The position numbers and the translations under genes were made by a program. Of a stretch of DNA of 64,000 nt, positions 38,596 to 47,996 are shown piece by piece. Numbering within the stretch: position 1 is the stretch's first letter; every line of letters begins with the position of its first letter. The notes beneath the pieces are model-generated. The model did not search any database. It saw only the letters and a list, made by a program, of their open reading frames with translations, and had not been told where the DNA came from. The DNA comes from Trinickia diaoshuihuensis (lineage in GTDB: Bacteria; Pseudomonadota; Gammaproteobacteria; Burkholderiales; Burkholderiaceae): the NCBI RefSeq assembly GCF_003390925.1, contig NZ_QUBS01000086.1:62001-126000 (forward strand), in the 5' to 3' direction.

Positions 38596-39744
38596 CGGGC
38601 CATAGCCGACCGTGGCGGTGCGAAGATGGTGCGGGCGGACGTCGGCAATACTGGCGCATCCGAGCATGGCGAGCGTCCGGTCGATCTCGTCTTGGATGAT
38701 TTCGATCACGCGCAACGCACCCGCTTCGCCGGCGGCAGCAAGGCCGTAAAGCGTGGCGCGTCCCAGCAGCACGGCGTCGGCACCGAGTGCGACGGCTTTG
38801 ACGACGTCGGATCCACGCCGGATCCCGCTATCGAGCATGAGGGCGCCGGCAGAGGCGCAGGCGGCTTTTACCTCCGGCAGGATGTCGAGGGACGCGACGG
38901 CATCGTCGAGCTGGCGTGCTCCATGATTGGAGACGATGACGCCGTCGGCGCCCAATTCGATGCACCGTAATGCATCGTCGGGGCGCAAGATGCCCTTGAC
39001 GATCAATCGATGCGGCCATCGATCGCGCCATCGGCTCAAATCGTCCCATGCGAAGCTCGCGTCCATCTGCCGGCGCAGCAATGCGGCACGCGCCTCGATG
39101 CCGGTACCGTTATCGGAGTCGATGTTGGCGAGCGTGGGCACGCCACCGCTGCGCAACAGCGCCCAAGTCCAGCGCGGATGGGCGAGCGCATCGAGACACG
39201 CCCGGGGGGTGAAGCGCAACGGCAGTGCGAAGCCGTTGCGCATGTCGCGTTCGCGTTTGCCGTTCAGCGTGACGTCAACGGTTGCGACAAGCGTGCGATA
39301 TCCGGCTCGTGCGGCACGTTGGACCAAGCTGTCGGCCAAGTCGCGCTGCAAAACGTAGAGCTGAAACCACAGTTCGCCGCCTGCTTCGCCGGCCAGCCTT
39401 TCGAGCGAAACGTTCGACGCCGTGGACATGACGAACGGAATACCGGCGCGGCGCGCGGCGCGTGCGAGCGCGATGTCGCCGTTCGGCCACACCAGTCCGT
39501 TCATGCCGGTCGGCGCGATCAAGAGCGGGGCGCCAATCGTCTGTCCGAGCAGTTTCGTCGACATATCGCGCCGGCTGACGTCGACGAGCCGCTGCGGCAG
39601 GAATTCGATGCGCTCGAACGCAGCCCGATTGCGGCGCAAACCGCGTTCGTCCTCTGCGCCCCCGTCGACATAATCGAAAACGCGGCGCGGCAGTCTGCGG
39701 CGGGCGAGGGCGCGGAACGCCTCGACGTTGATCGGAATTCGCAT
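38560..39744 (-). CDS. FMN-dependent alpha-hydroxy-acid dehydrogenase, mandelate-dehydrogenase-like
   Basis: 394 residues, full length. The similarity to (S)-mandelate dehydrogenase MdlB is unusually strong in my recollection: LPRRVFDYVDGGAEDE, RLVDVSRR, APTGMNGLVWPNGDIALARAA, FVMSTASN, LLRRQMDASFAWDDL and RRGSDVVKAVALGADAVLLGRATLYGLAA. The catalytic His is H274 (SNHGARQLDD), and the expected Arg/Lys residues are present (LIVKGIL, DSGIRRG). It oxidises a 2-hydroxy acid to a 2-oxo acid; 4-hydroxymandelate oxidase of phenylglycine pathways is in the same family. It is convergent with the cluster and just beyond the exporter, so it is the missing step between the VOC protein and the HpgT homologue, or an independent mandelate gene. 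Confidence 0.85.
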   Translation of the reverse strand: MRIPINVEAFRALARRRLPRRVFDYVDGGAEDERGLRRNRAAFERIEFLPQRLVDVSRRDMSTKLLGQTIGAPLLIAPTGMNGLVWPNGDIALARAARRAGIPFVMSTASNVSLERLAGEAGGELWFQLYVLQRDLADSLVQRAARAGYRTLVATVDVTLNGKRERDMRNGFALPLRFTPRACLDALAHPRWTWALLRSGGVPTLANIDSDNGTGIEARAALLRRQMDASFAWDDLSRWRDRWPHRLIVKGILRPDDALRCIELGADGVIVSNHGARQLDDAVASLDILPEVKAACASAGALMLDSGIRRGSDVVKAVALGADAVLLGRATLYGLAAAGEAGALRVIEIIQDEIDRTLAMLGCASIADVRPHHLRTATVGYGPLSRGVTQCDQA

Positions 39745-39750
39745 GGTTAG

Positions 39751-39782
39751 GAGCGTACGAACTGAACGCCGTTGCTGTCAAG
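39751..39782 (-). repeat. 32-base repeat copy 1, promoter-like, upstream of the FMN dehydrogenase
   Basis: GAGCGTACGAACTGAACGCC and the following 12 bases are identical to 60595-60626. Read on the minus strand it has TTGACA (39781-39776) and TACGCT (39757-39752) with an 18-base spacer. Transcription would begin about 7 bases on, directly at the dehydrogenase ATG, suggesting a very short or absent leader. A degenerate hairpin (39784-39806) adjoins it, as in copy 2. Confidence 0.6.
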
Positions 39783-39820
39783 CAAGCATGCGCGTTTCGT
39801 GTGCTCGTGCGAAATCGCCG

Positions 39821-40645
39821 TCAAAACTTGTAATTGAGCGCCGCGAATGCGGTCAACTCCGTGTGCCGCTCGGTGATCGGACTATGCGCCGCATCGCCTT
39901 GCAGCCGGCCCAGCGTGGTATTGAGCGAGCCGGCCCAGTGCTTGGTGAAGTCATGCGACGCGTAGAACGTGACGTGCACGTCGCGCACGCCCGCGCCCGC
40001 GGAATACGCCGGCAGCCCGGACGCCGCGCTTTGCGCAGGCGATACGCCGAACAATTTGCGCGTGTACGCGGCGCTTGCCCATGTGAGGCCAGGACCGACC
40101 GAGAACAGCCAGCCCGTCACCGGCAGCGACGCGTAGAGGTCGGCGCTCGCCGTCAAGCCCTGGCCGTTGCCTGCGATATCCTGCAAGAGCGCAAACGAAC
40201 CGGTGAACGCCCACACCGTATAGTCGGCGAACAGCTTCAGCTTCGGCCCGTCATGGACGTCGCCGAGTCCGTGCAAATGCGGATCGTCGGAGGCATTGCG
40301 GGATTGGAAGTCGAAGGTCAGCGCCGTCCCCACGTGATAGTTTTCGGCGCGCAGCACGTTCACGCCCAGCACGTCGGGCCCTTGCGAGAAGAAACGGTCG
40401 TCGTAGGAGATGTCGAGTGCGGGAAACGGATACAGCTTGAAGCGACGCGCGCCGGGGTAAGCCGGCGCGAGATACACGCCCGGACCGACGGCGATTTTCC
40501 AGCGCGACGCGGCCGGCGCGGTCGGCGGCTTGGCCGCATCCGTTGGCGCGGGTGCCGCCGCCGTCGAGGCCGGGCCGTCGTCCGCGCGCGCTTGAGCGCA
40601 GATGGCCAGCGCCGCCACCGCAATCGTCGTCGTGAAGCGCCGCAT
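39821..40645 (-). CDS. MipA/OmpV-family outer-membrane protein
   Basis: 274 residues. Sec signal (MRRFTTTIAVAALAICAQARA), a short Ala/Pro-rich linker, then a beta-barrel of the MipA/OmpV type: VGPGVYLAPAYPGARRFKLYPFPALDISYDDRFF near the start, repeated aromatic strands and a C-terminal Phe (ALNYKF). Members are outer-membrane proteins, some scaffolding murein synthesis and others induced by antibiotics or cationic stress. Its ATG overlaps the stop of the upstream esterase by one base (TAATG), so it is the last gene of a three-gene operon. Confidence 0.88.
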   Translation of the reverse strand: MRRFTTTIAVAALAICAQARADDGPASTAAAPAPTDAAKPPTAPAASRWKIAVGPGVYLAPAYPGARRFKLYPFPALDISYDDRFFSQGPDVLGVNVLRAENYHVGTALTFDFQSRNASDDPHLHGLGDVHDGPKLKLFADYTVWAFTGSFALLQDIAGNGQGLTASADLYASLPVTGWLFSVGPGLTWASAAYTRKLFGVSPAQSAASGLPAYSAGAGVRDVHVTFYASHDFTKHWAGSLNTTLGRLQGDAAHSPITERHTELTAFAALNYKF

Positions 40646-41568
40646 TAGTTGCGCCCTCCGGCGACGGCCGCGAGTTGGCGCAGGCGCCTTGCCAGTGCCT
40701 TGGAGACGACCGGCTGGCTGCCTGGATCGCTCGCGCCGCGCGCCATCTCGCTCTCACGCAGGAATAGGGCGGTTTCACGCGCGACGATCTCGCGCTCGTT
40801 GTCGGATGTGATCATGTGATAGGAATCGTCCAGCCAAATCGTGCGTAAAAAGCTCGCGCCGATGTTCTCGATGATGAAGCGCGGATTTCGCGGGCTCGAC
40901 GTTTCGTCGTCGATCGCGTGGATCAGGAGCGTGTCGTTCGCGATGGCCGCTACTTCCTTTCGGACGGAGCGCGCGAGGCGCGCGGCTTGGTGCAACGCGG
41001 GCAGCGAAATCGTCGATGGACCGACTTCGCTGAATGCGTTGCGCTGCATCGCGCGCGCGATCTTCGCGCGCAGCGCTTCGTTGCGCAGCCCGAACGGCTC
41101 GGCTTCGCGATAGCGATAGCGGTTGCGCAGGGGCGTGTAGTAGGCCCAATCGAGCAAGAAGCGGTACCACGGGATCGCCCAGCCGTCGTAATCGAGCGTG
41201 AGCGACAACAGCGCGAGCGCCTGCGCGTTCGAACGTTCGCGAATCAGCCGCAGCGCGAGGGCCCCGCCGATCGATAGCCCGCAGACCGACACGCGATCGT
41301 ATTTCGCCGCGAGCGCATCGAATTCGGCAATCGCTCCTTCGAGCCAGCGCTCCATCGGGGCCTCGGCCGACCCCGCGCTGTAGCCTTCGATCACGGGCGC
41401 GCAAATCGTGAAGCCTTCCTCGTGCAAGTATCGCGCGAGGTAGCGCAGTTCGAGCGGCGAACTCGACAAGCCGTGCAGTAGCAGCACTGCGTGGCCGTCG
41501 CCTTCATTGAAGATGCGCCCGGAAGAGGGGGCAAGCGTTTCCATCGCCGGGATTGCACTATCGGGCAC
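40645..41568 (-). CDS. Alpha/beta hydrolase, carboxylesterase-like
   Basis: 307 residues from a GTG at 41568, chosen because GGAGG lies 7 bases before it and it starts 2 bases after the upstream stop; the first ATG (41544) lacks a ribosome site. Fold and triad are clear: oxyanion LLLHGLSSSP, nucleophile Ser in VCGLSIGGALAL, Asp in LLIHAIDDE, His in DSYHMITSD. The lid region WYRFLLDWAYYTPLRNRYRYREAEPFG is aromatic. It resembles cytoplasmic Est30-type carboxylesterases that cleave medium-chain esters. Substrate unknown. Confidence 0.85.
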   Translation of the reverse strand: MPDSAIPAMETLAPSSGRIFNEGDGHAVLLLHGLSSSPLELRYLARYLHEEGFTICAPVIEGYSAGSAEAPMERWLEGAIAEFDALAAKYDRVSVCGLSIGGALALRLIRERSNAQALALLSLTLDYDGWAIPWYRFLLDWAYYTPLRNRYRYREAEPFGLRNEALRAKIARAMQRNAFSEVGPSTISLPALHQAARLARSVRKEVAAIANDTLLIHAIDDETSSPRNPRFIIENIGASFLRTIWLDDSYHMITSDNEREIVARETALFLRESEMARGASDPGSQPVVSKALARRLRQLAAVAGGRN

Positions 41569-41570
41569 GC

Positions 41571-42350
41571 TCAGTCCTCCGTCCGAAGCACGAGGAAATC
41601 GCCCGCATGCGTCGTGAACCGTTCGCAGGTGCACTGTGCGATCGCGTTCTCGGCGCCGTGCCCCTGTTTGCGCAGACGCACGCGATGGCTGCCCGGCCAC
41701 AGTATTTTCGATAGACGCTGCACGTCCTCCGAGTGCACCTCGTGAAAGCGCGGACCTTGCGCAATACCCGACGGAATCGGGCTCGGCGCGGCGCCGGCGC
41801 TTTGGCCGACGCTCGCGCGTTGCGCGGCGTCGCGCTCCAGGGCCTTGATCAGCACGATCTGGGAATGATGCTGCGCGAGGTGGCGCAGCAATCGGTGCGT
41901 TTCATCGACGGCGCGTTTGGCCAGTGCGCGTTGATTGTCCTCACGCAGCAGCATTTCATAACGCGACTGCGCGACCGAGGAGATCAGTTGCGCACGAAAC
42001 TGAGCCCGGCGCAGCCGCTCGATCAATGCGATGACGAGCAGCGTAACGAGCGGATACGACACCAGCAGGACGATGTCGTTTTGGTTGATCACCGAAAGGG
42101 TGGCGTAGGGCGGCACAAACAGATAATCGGCGATGCACAGCCCCAGCAGCATCACGGTCAGAGCCGGTGCGAGCCCGAGGTAATACTGGACGAGCGATGC
42201 GGCAATGGCAAATGCCGTGCCGGGCATGACAGGACCGATGAGCGGGTGCAGCGCCAGCCGTACGCCGGCAGCGACGCTCAGTGCGCCCGCCGCGAGCAGC
42301 CAGCGCCGAGCGCCGCGAGGTGCCCAACTGCGGGCATTACGAACGTCCAT
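41571..42350 (-). CDS. DUF4118 (KdpD-like four-helix) membrane protein
   Basis: 259 residues. Four transmembrane helices in the first 110 residues (LLAAGALSVAAGVRL, AIAASLVQYYLGLAPALTVML, DIVLLVSYPLVTLLVIALI) with FVPPYATLSV between them match the DUF4118 sensor domain known from KdpD histidine kinases. A helical linker follows, but there is no kinase core; the C-terminal 110 residues are soluble and unrecognised. It may be a membrane sensor without a kinase. First gene of an operon with the esterase (2-base gap) and the MipA protein. Confidence 0.75.
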   Translation of the reverse strand: MDVRNARSWAPRGARRWLLAAGALSVAAGVRLALHPLIGPVMPGTAFAIAASLVQYYLGLAPALTVMLLGLCIADYLFVPPYATLSVINQNDIVLLVSYPLVTLLVIALIERLRRAQFRAQLISSVAQSRYEMLLREDNQRALAKRAVDETHRLLRHLAQHHSQIVLIKALERDAAQRASVGQSAGAAPSPIPSGIAQGPRFHEVHSEDVQRLSKILWPGSHRVRLRKQGHGAENAIAQCTCERFTTHAGDFLVLRTED

Positions 42351-42368
42351 AAATCCGTGGTTATTCGA

Positions 42369-42386
42369 CCGATATTTGGTTATCGG
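42369..42386. promoter_or_regulatory. Dyad CCGATA-N6-TATCGG before the DUF4118 operon
   Basis: Perfect 6-base arms 19 bases upstream of the DUF4118 start codon, within a short AT-rich stretch. The position fits a repressor site or leader structure for that operon. Confidence 0.4.
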
Positions 42387-42498
42387 CAGATAATCTGAAA
42401 TTTTTAGTAATAGACCGAGAGGATCCTACGGACGGGCTGTTTTTGCAACCGGCAATGCCACGAAGGGCGCTTGCAACGCGGCAACTATCCGGGTAACC

Positions 42499-42551
42499 AC
42501 GTACGAATCGAACGCCGTTGCCGTCGGGCAAGCATGCGTTTTTCGCATGCT
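42499..42551 (-). repeat. Diverged repeat copy 2 with a perfect hairpin
   Basis: GTACGAATCGAACGCCGTTG aligns with repeat copies 1 and 3 and is followed by the hairpin AGCATGCG-TTTTT-CGCATGCT (42531-42551). Copy 1 has a related but imperfect hairpin in the same place. On the minus strand the -35-like TTGACA of the other copies is lost. It lies 150 bases upstream of the DUF4118 operon, again before a minus-strand gene. Confidence 0.5.
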
Positions 42552-42632
42552 CATCCGGACAATAAATCGTTTGCTCGCGCTTGTTTCGGCGCCGATACTG
42601 CCCCGAAAGGTCCATCCGGCGGGGCAGACGCA

Positions 42633-44054
42633 ATGCATACATACCGAAATTTCATCGACGGCGAGTTCGTTGCCGAAGCGAGCGAACGGATTGCCGTCAT
42701 CAATCCGGCAACGGGCTTGCCGATCGGTGAGGTGAGCGCGGCCAGCAAAGCCGATGCGGTCCGAGCCGTCGAGTCCGCCGTGCATGCCCAACGCGCCTGG
42801 CGGCGCCTGCCCGCCGCGGAGCGCGGCGTTTGTCTGAACCGATTCGCGCAAGCCATCGACGCGCGCGCCGCGGCGATCGGCGCCGCGCTCGCGTTGGAAT
42901 CGGGTAAAAGCCGGCAGGACGCTACCGCCGAGGCGCATTATGCCGCCGAAATCCTTCGCTACCACGCGCAGTGGGCTAGACGGATCGAAGGCGAGGTCAT
43001 TCCGAGCGATAACGCCGGTGAAAACCTGATCCTGATGCGCGAGCCGATGGGCGTCGCCGCGTGCCTGATCCCCTTCAACTTCCCCGTCTACACGTTGCTG
43101 CGCAAGATCGCGCCGGCGCTGATCGCGGGTAATGCGGTGGTCGTGCGTCCCAGCAACAACACGCCTTGCAGCGCATTCGAAGTCGCGCTGGCCGCGCAAG
43201 AGGCGCAGTTGCCGGCCGGCTTGCTCAACGTGCTCGCAATGGATCACGAGACGGCCGCAACGTTGTGCACGCAACGTGGCGTCGCGATGATTACGTTGAC
43301 CGGAAGCGTCGCGGCGGGACGCAAGGTACTCGATTACTGCAAAGAGCATATCGCGAAGCCGTCGCTCGAATTGGGCGGCAAGACGCCGGCCATCGTCGAA
43401 CCCGATGCCGATCTCGAATCGGCCGCTGCGGCCATCGTGCGCTCGAAGACGACGCATTGCGGGCAGCTTTGCACGGCCATCGAGCGCGTGTATGTCCATG
43501 AGCAAGTCCATGACCGCTTCGTCGCGCTGCTCAGGCAGAAGATGAGCGCCATCCGCTTCGGTGATCGGTCGATCGATGAAACCCTGATGGGGCCGCTCGT
43601 GAACGCGCAAGCGCGCGAGGCCGTGCACGGGATGGTACAGCGCGCGATCGAAGCGGGCGCCGTGCTCGAAACGGGCGGCCATATGCCCGGCGGCCCCGGC
43701 TACTTCTATCCGCCGACGCTGCTCAGCCAGTGCCGTCAGGACATGGAAATCGTTCAAGAGGAAATCTTCGGGCCGGTATTGCCCGTGTTGCGCTACGCAT
43801 CGCTCGACGAAGCGCTGCGGATGGCTAACGATCACCAGTTCGGCCTCTCGTCGGTCTTGTATACGGAGAGCTATCGCACCGCGATGCGTACGGCCAACGA
43901 GATCGAGGCCGGAGAACTTTACGTCAATCGCACGCCGGCCGATCCGTATCAAGGGTTCCATGCGGGATGGAAGCGTTCGGGCCTCGGCGGGGACGACGGT
44001 AAGCATGGGATGCTCGAATTCACGCAGACGCGCCTCGTCGTCATGCCCTATTGA
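42633..44054 (+). CDS. NAD-dependent aldehyde dehydrogenase, AldA-like
   Basis: 473 residues from the ATG at 42633 (natural start MHTYRNFIDGEFV; the upstream open frame is non-coding in character). It has the family blocks WARRIEGEVIPSDN, the cofactor region NFPVYTLLRKIAPALIAGN, LELGGKTPAIV with the general-base Glu, and a catalytic Cys in GQLCTAIERVYVHE. QGFHAGWKRSGLGGDDGKHG near the end is particularly close to E. coli AldA (lactaldehyde/glycolaldehyde dehydrogenase). It oxidises a small hydroxy-aldehyde to its acid. Followed by an enolase-superfamily dehydratase and a GMC oxidoreductase on the same strand, which suggests a sugar- or polyol-derived substrate. Confidence 0.9.
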   Translation: MHTYRNFIDGEFVAEASERIAVINPATGLPIGEVSAASKADAVRAVESAVHAQRAWRRLPAAERGVCLNRFAQAIDARAAAIGAALALESGKSRQDATAEAHYAAEILRYHAQWARRIEGEVIPSDNAGENLILMREPMGVAACLIPFNFPVYTLLRKIAPALIAGNAVVVRPSNNTPCSAFEVALAAQEAQLPAGLLNVLAMDHETAATLCTQRGVAMITLTGSVAAGRKVLDYCKEHIAKPSLELGGKTPAIVEPDADLESAAAAIVRSKTTHCGQLCTAIERVYVHEQVHDRFVALLRQKMSAIRFGDRSIDETLMGPLVNAQAREAVHGMVQRAIEAGAVLETGGHMPGGPGYFYPPTLLSQCRQDMEIVQEEIFGPVLPVLRYASLDEALRMANDHQFGLSSVLYTESYRTAMRTANEIEAGELYVNRTPADPYQGFHAGWKRSGLGGDDGKHGMLEFTQTRLVVMPY

Positions 44055-44120
44055 TGCACTTGGCGGGCGGCCTCGCAGGCGCTCGCTCGACTATAGATCC
44101 ACACTCGCATTCGCCCAATC

Positions 44121-45338
44121 ATGAAAGTCGTTTCCATGCAGACGCATGTCGTCGCCGTTCCACCGCCGCATTTGGGCGGAATGTACTGGATCTTCGTCAC
44201 GCTGCAAACCGATTGCGGCATCGAGGGGGTAGGCGAGGTCTACGCTTCCACGTTCCACCCCAGCGTACTCGTGCCCGCGATCGAGGACGTTTTCGAGCGC
44301 TATCTGCTCGATCACGATCCGCATCGTATCGAGCGCTTCTGGCGCGAAGCGTATTCGAGCGGCTTCACGCAACGGCCCGACCTCACGATGATGGGTATCG
44401 CGAGCGGTCTGGAGATGGCCTGCTGGGACATCATCGGCAAAGCGTGCGATAAGCCGGTGTATGAATTGCTCGGCGGTCTCGTCAACCACCGGCTTCGCTC
44501 CTACACCTATCTGTACCCCACGAATCAAGTCGGCGAATACGATTACGACGATCCCGATCTTGCCGCGCAATGCGCGGCGGACAATGCCGAGCGCGGCTTC
44601 ACCGCCGTGAAGTTCGATCCCGCGGGACCCTATACCGCCTATTCGGGGCATCAGTTGTCGCTCGAGGTGCTCGACCGCTGCGAGCGCTTTTGCCGTCGCG
44701 TGCGCGAGGCCGTGGGATCGCGCTGCGATTTACTGATCGGCACGCACGGTCAGATGGTGCCGTCCTCGGCGATTCGCCTGGCGCGGCGCCTCGAAAAATA
44801 CGATCCGCTCTGGTTCGAAGAGCCGGTGCCTCCCGGGCAAGAGCAGGCCATGGCGCAAGTCGCGGCGCATACGAGTATTCCCATCGCGGCCGGAGAGCGG
44901 CTGACCACCAAGTACGAATTCTTCAAACTGCTCGAAAGCGGAGCGGCTTCGATCCTTCAGATGAATGTCGGCCGCGTGGGCGGATTGCTGGAAGCGAAGA
45001 AGGTGGCGAGCCTGGCCGAAGTCTATTACGCGCAGATCGCGCCTCATTTGTATAACGGTCCGGTCGGCGCGGCGGCCAGCATTCAGTTGGCGGCTTGCAC
45101 GCCGAACTTCTTGATCCAAGAAAGCATCGGGACGTGGGACGGCTTTCATGCCGAGATTTTGAAGCGGCCGATCCAATGGGAAGACGGATATCTGATTCCG
45201 TCCAAAGCGCCGGGGCTGGGCGTCGAACTCGACATGGACGTCGTTCGAGCGCATTCCCCTTATACCGGGGAGCGGCTGCATTTGCAGATGCAGCGCGAAC
45301 CGGCCGATGTCAGGGATACGTCGCCGGCGCGCGGCTGA
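44121..45338 (+). CDS. Mandelate racemase/enolase-superfamily enzyme (probable acid-sugar dehydratase)
   Basis: 405 residues. It has the N-terminal capping domain (IFVTLQTDCGIEGVGEVY) and C-terminal barrel (SGLEMACWDIIGKACDKPVYELLGG) of the MR/MLE superfamily. At the second barrel strand it has KFDPAGP in place of KxK, then LLIGTHGQM, LWFEEPVPP and PIAAGERL with acidic metal ligands, and IAPHLYNGP with a His. A His after the third strand (THGQM) and loss of the second Lys are seen in sugar-acid dehydratases such as the galactarate/mannonate-like groups. The exact sugar acid cannot be assigned from sequence alone. Confidence 0.82.
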   Translation: MKVVSMQTHVVAVPPPHLGGMYWIFVTLQTDCGIEGVGEVYASTFHPSVLVPAIEDVFERYLLDHDPHRIERFWREAYSSGFTQRPDLTMMGIASGLEMACWDIIGKACDKPVYELLGGLVNHRLRSYTYLYPTNQVGEYDYDDPDLAAQCAADNAERGFTAVKFDPAGPYTAYSGHQLSLEVLDRCERFCRRVREAVGSRCDLLIGTHGQMVPSSAIRLARRLEKYDPLWFEEPVPPGQEQAMAQVAAHTSIPIAAGERLTTKYEFFKLLESGAASILQMNVGRVGGLLEAKKVASLAEVYYAQIAPHLYNGPVGAAASIQLAACTPNFLIQESIGTWDGFHAEILKRPIQWEDGYLIPSKAPGLGVELDMDVVRAHSPYTGERLHLQMQREPADVRDTSPARG

Positions 45339-45366
45339 TCGATTATCGAGGAACGAGGAGCGGGAC

Positions 45367-47046
45367 ATGATCTACGACTACGTCATCGTCGGCGCGGGCT
45401 CGGCCGGCTGCATCGTCGCCGAGCGGCTCAGCGCATCGGGCCGCTACTCCGTGCTGCTGCTGGAGGCGGGCGGCCCCGATACCTCCCTCTGGTTCAAGGT
45501 GCCGATCGGTTACGCCAAGCTTTACTACGATTCGGCCCACAACTGGATGTACTACAGCGAACCGGAACCCGAACTCGGCGGCCGCTCGGTGTATTGCCCG
45601 CGCGGCAAAGTGCAAGGCGGATCGGGTTCGATCAACGCGATGATCTATGTCCGCGGCGCCGCGCGCGATTTCGACGATTGGGCCGCGGCCGGCAACCCGG
45701 GTTGGTCGTACCGCGAAGTCTTACCGTATTTCCGCAAGCTCGAATCGCATCCGCTCGGCGATACGGAGTACCACGGGGCCGACGGTCCCGTGCGCATCAC
45801 CTCGATGAAGGACGACGTTCATCCGATCTGCGAGCGCTTTATCGAAGGCTGTACGCAACTGGGATACCCGCACAACGCCGATTTCAACGGCGAGCGTCTC
45901 GCAGGCGCCGGCGTCTATGACATCAACACGCGCAACGGCCGGCGCGATTCGAGCAGCGCGGCGTATCTGCATCGTGCCGGCGCGCGTCCGAACTTGACGA
46001 TCGAGCATCACGCCCATGCGACGCGCTTGTTGTTCGATGCGCGGCGCCGCGCGTGCGGAGTCGAGGTGACGCAGGGCGGTGTCACGCGAACGTTCGCCGC
46101 CAGGCGCGAGGTGATCGTCGCGGCCGGCGCGGTCGATTCGCCCAAACTGCTTCAGCTCTCCGGTATCGGCCCGCGAGCGATCCTCGCGCGGCACGGCATC
46201 GACGTGCTGTGCGATTCGCCCGCCGTCGGCCGGAACCTGCAAGACCATCTATGCGTCAGTTTCTATTACCGCGCTCGCGTGAAAACGCTAAACGATGCGT
46301 TCCGCAGTTGGACCGGCAAGCTCAAGTTCGCCGTGCAGTATTTGACGAAGCGCAATGGCCCGTTTTCGATCAGCGTGAATCAAGCCGGCGGATTCTTCGC
46401 GACCGTGGCGGGCCAGACCGATCCTCGCGTCCAGATCTACTTCAACCCACTCTCCTACAAGATTCCCAAATCGAGCCGGTCGCCGTTGACGCCGGAGCCG
46501 TACTCGGGTTTTCTCGTGGCGTTCAATGCCTGCCGTCCGACGAGCCGCGGCTCGATCGAAATCGCCTCCGCGCGCGCCGAGGATGTGCCGCTGATTCGCG
46601 GCAACTATCTCTCTACGCAAGAAGACCGTGACGAGGTCGTGCGCGGCGCTCGCCTCGTTCGCGAGCTGATGCAGGCGCCCGCACTCAAAGCGATTACCGA
46701 AGAGGAAGTGACGCCCGCCGCCAGCGTCACCGACGACGCGAGCATGCTGCGCTATTTCCGTGAGCAAAGCGGTTCGATCTACCATTTGTGCGGGACCTGC
46801 GCGATGGGTCCCGACCCGCGCAACGCCGTCGTCGATGCACGCCTGCGCGTGCATGGCGTGACGGGGTTGCGCGTGATCGACGCCTCCATCTTCCCCAACA
46901 TCACGTCCGCCAATACGAACGCACCGACGATGATGGTCGCGGAAAAGGGCGCGGCCATGGTCTTGGAGGATGCGGAAGCAGACCAGGCATCGGCGGCTTC
47001 GAGCGATCGAGCGGGCGTTCAGGCCGCCGCGGCGATTTCGTCTTGA
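45367..47046 (+). CDS. GMC-family FAD oxidoreductase (choline/alcohol dehydrogenase-like)
   Basis: 559 residues from the ATG at 45367 (GAGGAG upstream). ADP-binding [13 protein letters not shown] and LLLEAGG at the N-terminus, GMC signature 1 [17 protein letters not shown], signature 2 [17 protein letters not shown], and the C-terminal catalytic His/Asn region [15 protein letters not shown]...[13 protein letters not shown]. Such enzymes oxidise choline or other primary alcohols to aldehydes. The nearby betaine-type ABC transporter makes a quaternary-amine alcohol a fair guess. The 3' end overlaps the convergent LysR gene by 28 bases. Confidence 0.92.
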   Translation: MIYDYVIVGAGSAGCIVAERLSASGRYSVLLLEAGGPDTSLWFKVPIGYAKLYYDSAHNWMYYSEPEPELGGRSVYCPRGKVQGGSGSINAMIYVRGAARDFDDWAAAGNPGWSYREVLPYFRKLESHPLGDTEYHGADGPVRITSMKDDVHPICERFIEGCTQLGYPHNADFNGERLAGAGVYDINTRNGRRDSSSAAYLHRAGARPNLTIEHHAHATRLLFDARRRACGVEVTQGGVTRTFAARREVIVAAGAVDSPKLLQLSGIGPRAILARHGIDVLCDSPAVGRNLQDHLCVSFYYRARVKTLNDAFRSWTGKLKFAVQYLTKRNGPFSISVNQAGGFFATVAGQTDPRVQIYFNPLSYKIPKSSRSPLTPEPYSGFLVAFNACRPTSRGSIEIASARAEDVPLIRGNYLSTQEDRDEVVRGARLVRELMQAPALKAITEEEVTPAASVTDDASMLRYFREQSGSIYHLCGTCAMGPDPRNAVVDARLRVHGVTGLRVIDASIFPNITSANTNAPTMMVAEKGAAMVLEDAEADQASAASSDRAGVQAAAAISS

Positions 47047-47909
47047 AGCCATTGGCGGAATAACCGCAGCGGCTTCGACTCCTTGCGCTCGGGGCGAACC
47101 ACGAACCAGTACGATTGATGACCGTCGACGTGCACGTCGAGCAGCGGAACGAGTTGGCCGTCGGCGAGCTCGCGGCCGATCATGTTGCGGTCGGCGATCG
47201 TGACGCCGAGGCCCTCGATGGCCGCGCGTATCGCATGGTCGAGCAGATCGAACTCATATCCGCCCGACGTATCCACACCGGCGATTTGCGCCGCGTCGAG
47301 CCAATGGCGCCAAGTCAGATAACGCTGGTTATCGCCGGCCAGCACGTGCAGCAGCGTCTGCCGGGTCAGATCGACGGGGGCGCGCGCGGCGAGCGACGGC
47401 GCGCAAACGGCAATGTGCTGCTCGCTCATGAGCAGCGAACTGTCGAGGCCCTCCCATTCCCCATCGCCGAATCGGATCGCGCAATCGAGCGCGGTGGAAT
47501 CGGCCAAGCTGTCTCTGAGCCGCGTGGTCAGGCTCAATTCGATCGAGGGATGGCGCTCGCGCAGCAGCGGGAGCCGCGGCACGAGCCAGCGGCTGGCGAA
47601 CGTCGGCGGTACATTCACGCGCAGACGATTGAGGTCGCTCTTCTGCTGAATCGCTCGAACGGTCAATTCGATGCGGTCGAACGATTGCTGCAAGGTATTG
47701 AGCAGCGCCCGGCCCGCTTCCGTAAGCTCGAGGCGATGATGGTGGCGCTCCAGCAGCGCCTCGCCGAGCTGGTCCTCCAGTTGGCGAACTTGCCGGCTGA
47801 CGGCGCTTTGCGTGACGTTCAATTGCTCGGCGGCTCGCGTGAAGCTGCCGCTCGTGCCGGCGGCCTCGAACGCCTTCAGTGCGTTCAGCGCCGGCATTTT
47901 CCTTTTCAA
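47019..47909 (-). CDS. LysR-family regulator, GcvA-like (copy A)
   Basis: 296 residues. Winged helix-turn-helix at residues 8-65 (LNALKAFEAAGTSGSFTRAAEQLNVTQSAVSRQVRQLE) and an effector-binding domain typical of the GcvA branch (VNVPPTFASRWLVPRLP, DCAIRFGDGEW, LDHAIRAAIEGLGVTIADR). It shares many blocks with the LysR protein 6 kb downstream, including ERHHHRLELT versus MRHHHRLEIT. It probably controls the flanking GMC or ABC transporter genes. Confidence 0.92.
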   Translation of the reverse strand: MKRKMPALNALKAFEAAGTSGSFTRAAEQLNVTQSAVSRQVRQLEDQLGEALLERHHHRLELTEAGRALLNTLQQSFDRIELTVRAIQQKSDLNRLRVNVPPTFASRWLVPRLPLLRERHPSIELSLTTRLRDSLADSTALDCAIRFGDGEWEGLDSSLLMSEQHIAVCAPSLAARAPVDLTRQTLLHVLAGDNQRYLTWRHWLDAAQIAGVDTSGGYEFDLLDHAIRAAIEGLGVTIADRNMIGRELADGQLVPLLDVHVDGHQSYWFVVRPERKESKPLRLFRQWLQDEIAAAA

Positions 47910-47996
47910 TTCGGCCTCCTCCTCATGCGGCGCCGGGGTGGGCCGGCGCCTCGTATGATGGGCGGAGTATACCGGGATGGCGTTGGGATCCGCGGC

